This document shows, one piece after another, positions 5,794 to 8,266 of a DNA stretch of 8,266 nt. Position 1 is the stretch's first letter; each line of letters starts with the position of its first letter. Below the pieces are notes generated by a model. It saw only the letters and a program-made list of their open reading frames with translations, searched no databases and had not been told where the DNA came from. The DNA is from Bdellovibrionales bacterium (GTDB taxonomy: Bacteria; Bdellovibrionota; Bdellovibrionia; Bdellovibrionales; JAMPXM01). The stretch is from positions 1-8,266 of the forward strand of contig SXRI01000136.1 in assembly GCA_005793615.1 (NCBI GenBank), in the 5' to 3' direction. The translations under genes and the position numbers were made by a program.

Positions 5794-7766
5794 GATCCAG
5801 TGTTCTCATAGTTGGCCATCCCAATCCTTCCGCTATCGCTTTTGGCGCCGACTTCGCAACTGGTTTCAAAGAAGCTCGCGCCGCATTGAGCGAGTTTCGC
5901 TACCCGGTAATCGCTCTACCGATTTCACAACTCTTTGAAAGCGAAGCCGTGGAGCTACTTGAGTTTGCCAACCAAGCCTCACCGCATTCACAGCGCGTGA
6001 TCATACAAAATGATTCTCGCGCCGAAGCGCTGCGAACCGTGATCAACACCGGCTCGGTTTTCCGGGTGCTCTCAGCTTATGATGACCCACGCTTTGATCT
6101 CACTATCGAAGAAGCACTTGAAGAGTTTCGTCTCTTGCAGCAAAACGTGAAACTTCTGCAGCTCGTGAATGAACAGAATGAGCGTTTAAAGAAACTCACC
6201 ACCGATCTAGAAGAGCGCGTTGAAGTTCGCCGCCGTTCTCTGGAAGAAGCGAAAGAGCGTCTACTCATCACCAATCATCGGGTCGAGGCCCTACACCGAG
6301 CACTGGTGGCTATTCACCGTGCGGGTTCGATCGCCGAGATGGAGCGACTGATCAATGAGGCACTCAGCGGTGCCATTGGCCTTAACTGGACACGCATTCT
6401 CTACCAGTCGCAAGCACGCATCGACGGCTCAGTACCTTTGAATCCGAAAATCGTCGCCATACATCGTGTCCCTCTCACCCGCGGCGGTGACCGTTTCAAA
6501 GAGACACTTGGTCATGTGTACTTCGCCCGCTCGGCCGAAACCCCATTCTCTCGCGATGAGACTGGATTTCTCGGGCAAATCGCCGATGCCGTGGCGCTCG
6601 CCATGGACCGCCTCGAAAAACATGAAAAGAGTGTGACCTCGAAACATGAATGGGAGGCGACCTTCGACGCACTCGTCGATCCGGTTTGCCTGATCTCAAA
6701 TGATTTCACATTGGTGCGAATCAACCGCAGCTTTGCCGATCGCTCCAATGCCGATCCGGAAAAAATCATCGGCCGCAAATGCTACGAGGCGATTTTCCGT
6801 CGAGCCTCGCCTTGCGAGGGCTGCGGTCTTGCCGGCGCCCCAGCGGTAACTCCAGGAGTACTCTCTACCGGCTCCAGCTTCCGCTTGAAACCGGCACGCA
6901 CCGTGGGCGCCCCTACCGGGCAGGAGCTCAACGTCATCTACGACGTTTTTAGTCAGGAAATTCAGTTCAAACACGAGAACGTCAACTTACACGTGAACAT
7001 GTATCACGACATGTCTTCACGCATTCGCCTTGAACGACAGATCGTCGAATCCGCGAAAATGGCCGAACTCGGTACGATTGGGTCGAGTATCGCGCATGAA
7101 CTTAATAACCCCTTAGGGGGCATGCTCAGCTTTCTTCAGCTCATCAAGATGGATCTGTCTGCTGAATCACCCTGGAGAGGCGACATCGACGAAATGGAAA
7201 AAGCCGCTCGCCGCTGTCGGGACATCGTGCAATCCCTGCTTGGTTTCACGCGCAAATCCACGCCAGATGCGATTGAAACTATCGATCTTAGAGAAGTCGT
7301 GGAACAAGCTCTCAAGATCACAGAACTACAAACCCGCTCGATGGGAATCGGCGTGCATTACGAGTTGCCAAGTGAACCCGTCGAAGCACGCGGTCAATTC
7401 AACTCTCTGGCGCAAGCCTTGCGCAACTTCCTGCAAAACGCGCAAGAGGCCATTACCGAGCGCCGCCGCCACGCAAAGATTCAGGGCGAGATCAAAGTCA
7501 CGCTCAGGATCGAGAACGACAGCAATGTGATTGAGATCATTGACAACGGCGTAGGCTTTGATCCCAAACTCGGCGACCTGATTTATCACCCGATGTATAC
7601 GACTAAGGATCCTGCCAGCCATCCAGGACTGGGCTTGACCGTCGCCCAGCAGATCATTCGCGATCACGGAGGTCGAGTGGACATTTCCTCCACACAAGAC
7701 TCCGGCACCTCGGCAAAAATTTCCTTTCCCAGAGCGGAAGCCGTGGCCGTTTCGTCCAGTTTTTGA
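5781..7766 (+). CDS. Soluble hybrid-type histidine kinase: pseudo-receiver, coiled coil, GAF-like, PAS, HisKA, HATPase
   Basis: 661 residues, no membrane segment, so a cytosolic sensor. Residues 6-110 look like a receiver domain (SVLIVG strand, later GSVFRVLSAYDD in the place of a KP loop), but the acidic pair and phospho-Asp are not evident. About 115-175 is a coiled coil running into LEERVEVRRRSLEEAKERL. About 176-275 is GAF-like. A PAS domain at about 288-400 holds Cys334 and CEGC (345-348). HisKA follows with phospho-acceptor His439 in SSIAHELNNPLGG, then the N box LRNFLQNAQEA (547-557), G1 DNGVGFD (588-594), YTTK (606-609) and GLGLT (616-620). The kinase core looks intact. ATG 5781 was chosen because the residues after it begin the first beta strand. 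An earlier in-frame ATG at 5682 would run deep inside the HAD gene. Start overlaps the HAD stop by 13 nt with little Shine-Dalgarno, implying translational coupling. Probable partner is the regulator at 7910. Confidence 0.88.
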   Translation: MPSLRSSVLIVGHPNPSAIAFGADFATGFKEARAALSEFRYPVIALPISQLFESEAVELLEFANQASPHSQRVIIQNDSRAEALRTVINTGSVFRVLSAYDDPRFDLTIEEALEEFRLLQQNVKLLQLVNEQNERLKKLTTDLEERVEVRRRSLEEAKERLLITNHRVEALHRALVAIHRAGSIAEMERLINEALSGAIGLNWTRILYQSQARIDGSVPLNPKIVAIHRVPLTRGGDRFKETLGHVYFARSAETPFSRDETGFLGQIADAVALAMDRLEKHEKSVTSKHEWEATFDALVDPVCLISNDFTLVRINRSFADRSNADPEKIIGRKCYEAIFRRASPCEGCGLAGAPAVTPGVLSTGSSFRLKPARTVGAPTGQELNVIYDVFSQEIQFKHENVNLHVNMYHDMSSRIRLERQIVESAKMAELGTIGSSIAHELNNPLGGMLSFLQLIKMDLSAESPWRGDIDEMEKAARRCRDIVQSLLGFTRKSTPDAIETIDLREVVEQALKITELQTRSMGIGVHYELPSEPVEARGQFNSLAQALRNFLQNAQEAITERRRHAKIQGEIKVTLRIENDSNVIEIIDNGVGFDPKLGDLIYHPMYTTKDPASHPGLGLTVAQQIIRDHGGRVDISSTQDSGTSAKISFPRAEAVAVSSSF

Positions 7767-7794
7767 CTAGTTTTCGCGATTCAGGACGGGTTTT

Positions 7795-7818
7795 TGACGC
7801 ACAAATTTGACAGCGTCA
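7795..7818. promoter_or_regulatory. Dyad TGACGC-N12-GCGTCA spanning the -35 box, candidate operator
   Basis: A perfect 6-bp inverted repeat with half-sites at 7795-7800 and 7813-7818. The 12 bases between them contain the whole TTGACA -35 element (7807-7812). The half-site spacing of about 18 bp centre to centre would suit a dimeric regulator acting on the response-regulator promoter. The binding protein is unknown; autoregulation is one possibility. A short inverted repeat can arise by chance. Confidence 0.35.
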
Positions 7819-7836
7819 TAAGCTATTCCCTAGCAT
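7807..7836 (+). promoter_or_regulatory. Candidate sigma-70-type promoter of the response regulator
   Basis: A perfect -35 TTGACA (7807-7812), an 18-bp spacer and -10 TAGCAT (7831-7836, four of six with the key T, A and final T) predict a start near 7843 and a 5' leader of about 67 bases. This would uncouple the regulator from the kinase operon, which ends 143 bp before it. No Rho-independent terminator is visible between the two, so read-through is possible as well. Confidence 0.6.
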
Positions 7837-7894
7837 TAAAGAAAGAGTGAAAAGATTTTGCTCAGCCGTCTTCACGACAAGCTGCGAATTTCTC

Positions 7895-7902
7895 AGGAAG
7901 GG
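7895..7902 (+). promoter_or_regulatory. Strong ribosome binding site of the response regulator
   Basis: AGGAAGGG lies seven bases before the ATG at 7910, followed by the palindrome GGAATTCC. It fixes the start of a reading frame that has no stop before the window edge. Confidence 0.65.
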
Positions 7903-7909
7903 AATTCCG

Positions 7910-8266
7910 ATGCAGGCTCACCGGATACTTATCGTTGACGATGAATCCAGTCTACGAACCGCATTGTTCCGGGTACTTGATCGGCAAGGTTTTCACGTGA
8001 TCACCGCGAACTCCATTCGCGAGGCCGAGTTCCTGGCCGGATGCTCCTCGCCCAACGTCGCCGGAACAATTGCCGGAACAATTGCCGGAGCAGTTGCCGG
8101 CATACCTGCTGGCGCAAGCTCAGTCGCCACCCCAACGCCGGTTTTGCCGGTACCACCGAATACTCCCACAAGCGACCAAACCCTCGACCTTGCTCTCGTC
8201 GATTTGCGCCTTCCTGACGGCGACGGCATCGAACTCATGCAACGTTTGCGCGCGACCCATCCAAAC
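7910..8266 (+). CDS. Response regulator, N-terminal 119 residues, receiver domain with a large insertion (cut by the window edge)
   Basis: The reading frame runs open to the last base. It begins MQAHRILIVDDESSLRTALF with the acidic pair Asp10-Asp11, followed by beta2 (HVITA, 29-33) and alpha2 (SIREAEFLA, 35-43). Beta3 and the phospho-acceptor come much later: LDLALVDLRLPDGDG, Asp98. In ordinary receivers this Asp sits near residue 50-55, so about 45 residues are inserted between alpha2 and beta3. The insert (about 45-91) is Ala/Gly-rich, then Pro/Thr/Ser-rich, and starts with five tandem AGxx tetrapeptides (51-70). The catalytic residues flanking it are intact, so phosphorylation by a kinase, likely the one upstream, remains plausible. 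The output domain lies outside the window; the style of DLRLPDGDGIEL is seen in NtrC-like and OmpR-like regulators alike, so the class cannot be told. It has its own promoter. Confidence 0.85.
   Translation, partial: MQAHRILIVDDESSLRTALFRVLDRQGFHVITANSIREAEFLAGCSSPNVAGTIAGTIAGAVAGIPAGASSVATPTPVLPVPPNTPTSDQTLDLALVDLRLPDGDGIELMQRLRATHPN
8060..8119 (+). repeat. Five tandem 12-bp repeats coding AGxx inside the receiver domain
   Basis: Units start at 8060, 8072, 8084, 8096 and 8108. The first two are identical (GCCGGAACAATT), the third differs at two bases (GCCGGAGCAGTT) and the last two are diverged (GCCGGCATACCT, GCTGGCGCAAGC). They encode AGTI, AGTI, AGAV, AGIP and AGAS. The unit is a multiple of three, so copy-number change would keep the frame. 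The graded decay suggests growth by slippage or unequal exchange. Confidence 0.85.

Noticed and set aside
7767..7806. Rho-independent terminator after the kinase gene
   Set aside because: There are T runs (GTTTTTG twice) but no GC-rich stem directly in front of either.
8060..8119. CRISPR-like array
   Set aside because: The units are 12 bp, contiguous with no spacers, and in frame inside a protein gene.
7993..8238. Minus-strand frame across the repeat region
   Set aside because: It is antisense to the receiver domain with conserved Asp98 and simply reads the same repeats backwards.

Overview
The window looks like a chromosomal piece of a Gram-negative bacterium of moderate GC (roughly half GC by eye). 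It carries cell-wall sugar-nucleotide genes (glmU, glmS), an MpaA-type murein peptide amidase and soluble two-component genes. I lean towards Bdellovibrionota or the old deltaproteobacterial assemblage, from the general look of the kinase and the mpaA context. This is inference: no rRNA or tRNA is present, and no search could be run.

Layout. (1) 1-139: the end of an insertion sequence, probably ISL3 family, with the last 27 codons of its transposase and a terminal GGCTCTTCG (read inwards, minus strand). (2) 140-430: a coding-like, cysteine-rich reading frame fused to the IS end, probably the 3' remnant of an interrupted gene. (3) 400-897: a small exported four-cysteine protein of unknown function. 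(4) 4244-907, minus strand: glmU then glmS, 14 bp apart, a two-gene operon for UDP-GlcNAc synthesis. It converges on the exported-protein gene with only 9 bp between stop codons. (5) 4245-4344: a 100-bp divergent promoter region. Neither flanking start codon has a Shine-Dalgarno sequence, and the best promoter predicts a leaderless glmU mRNA. (6) 4345-7766, plus strand: a compact operon of an MpaA-like M14 amidase, a HAD hydrolase and a soluble histidine kinase (degenerate receiver, coiled coil, GAF-like, PAS, HisKA, HATPase). The second and third genes overlap by 13 nt. (7) 7767-7909: a regulatory gap with a consensus TTGACA promoter, whose -35 lies inside a TGACGC/GCGTCA dyad. (8) 7910 to the right edge: a response regulator, cut by the window, whose receiver domain is split by about 45 residues of low-complexity sequence built on a five-copy AGxx (12-bp) tandem repeat.

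How the genes fit together. GlmS makes glucosamine-6-phosphate, and GlmU converts GlcN-1-P to UDP-GlcNAc for peptidoglycan and LPS. The divergent MpaA homologue cleaves murein peptides during wall recycling, so the shared intergenic region sits between wall synthesis and wall salvage. The HAD protein may act on a phosphorylated metabolite, but its substrate is unknown. The kinase is cytosolic, and its likely partner is the response regulator that follows it under a separate promoter. The most unusual items are the repeat-bearing insertion in the regulator's receiver domain, the apparent pseudo-receiver at the kinase N terminus, and the apparently leaderless divergent promoters.
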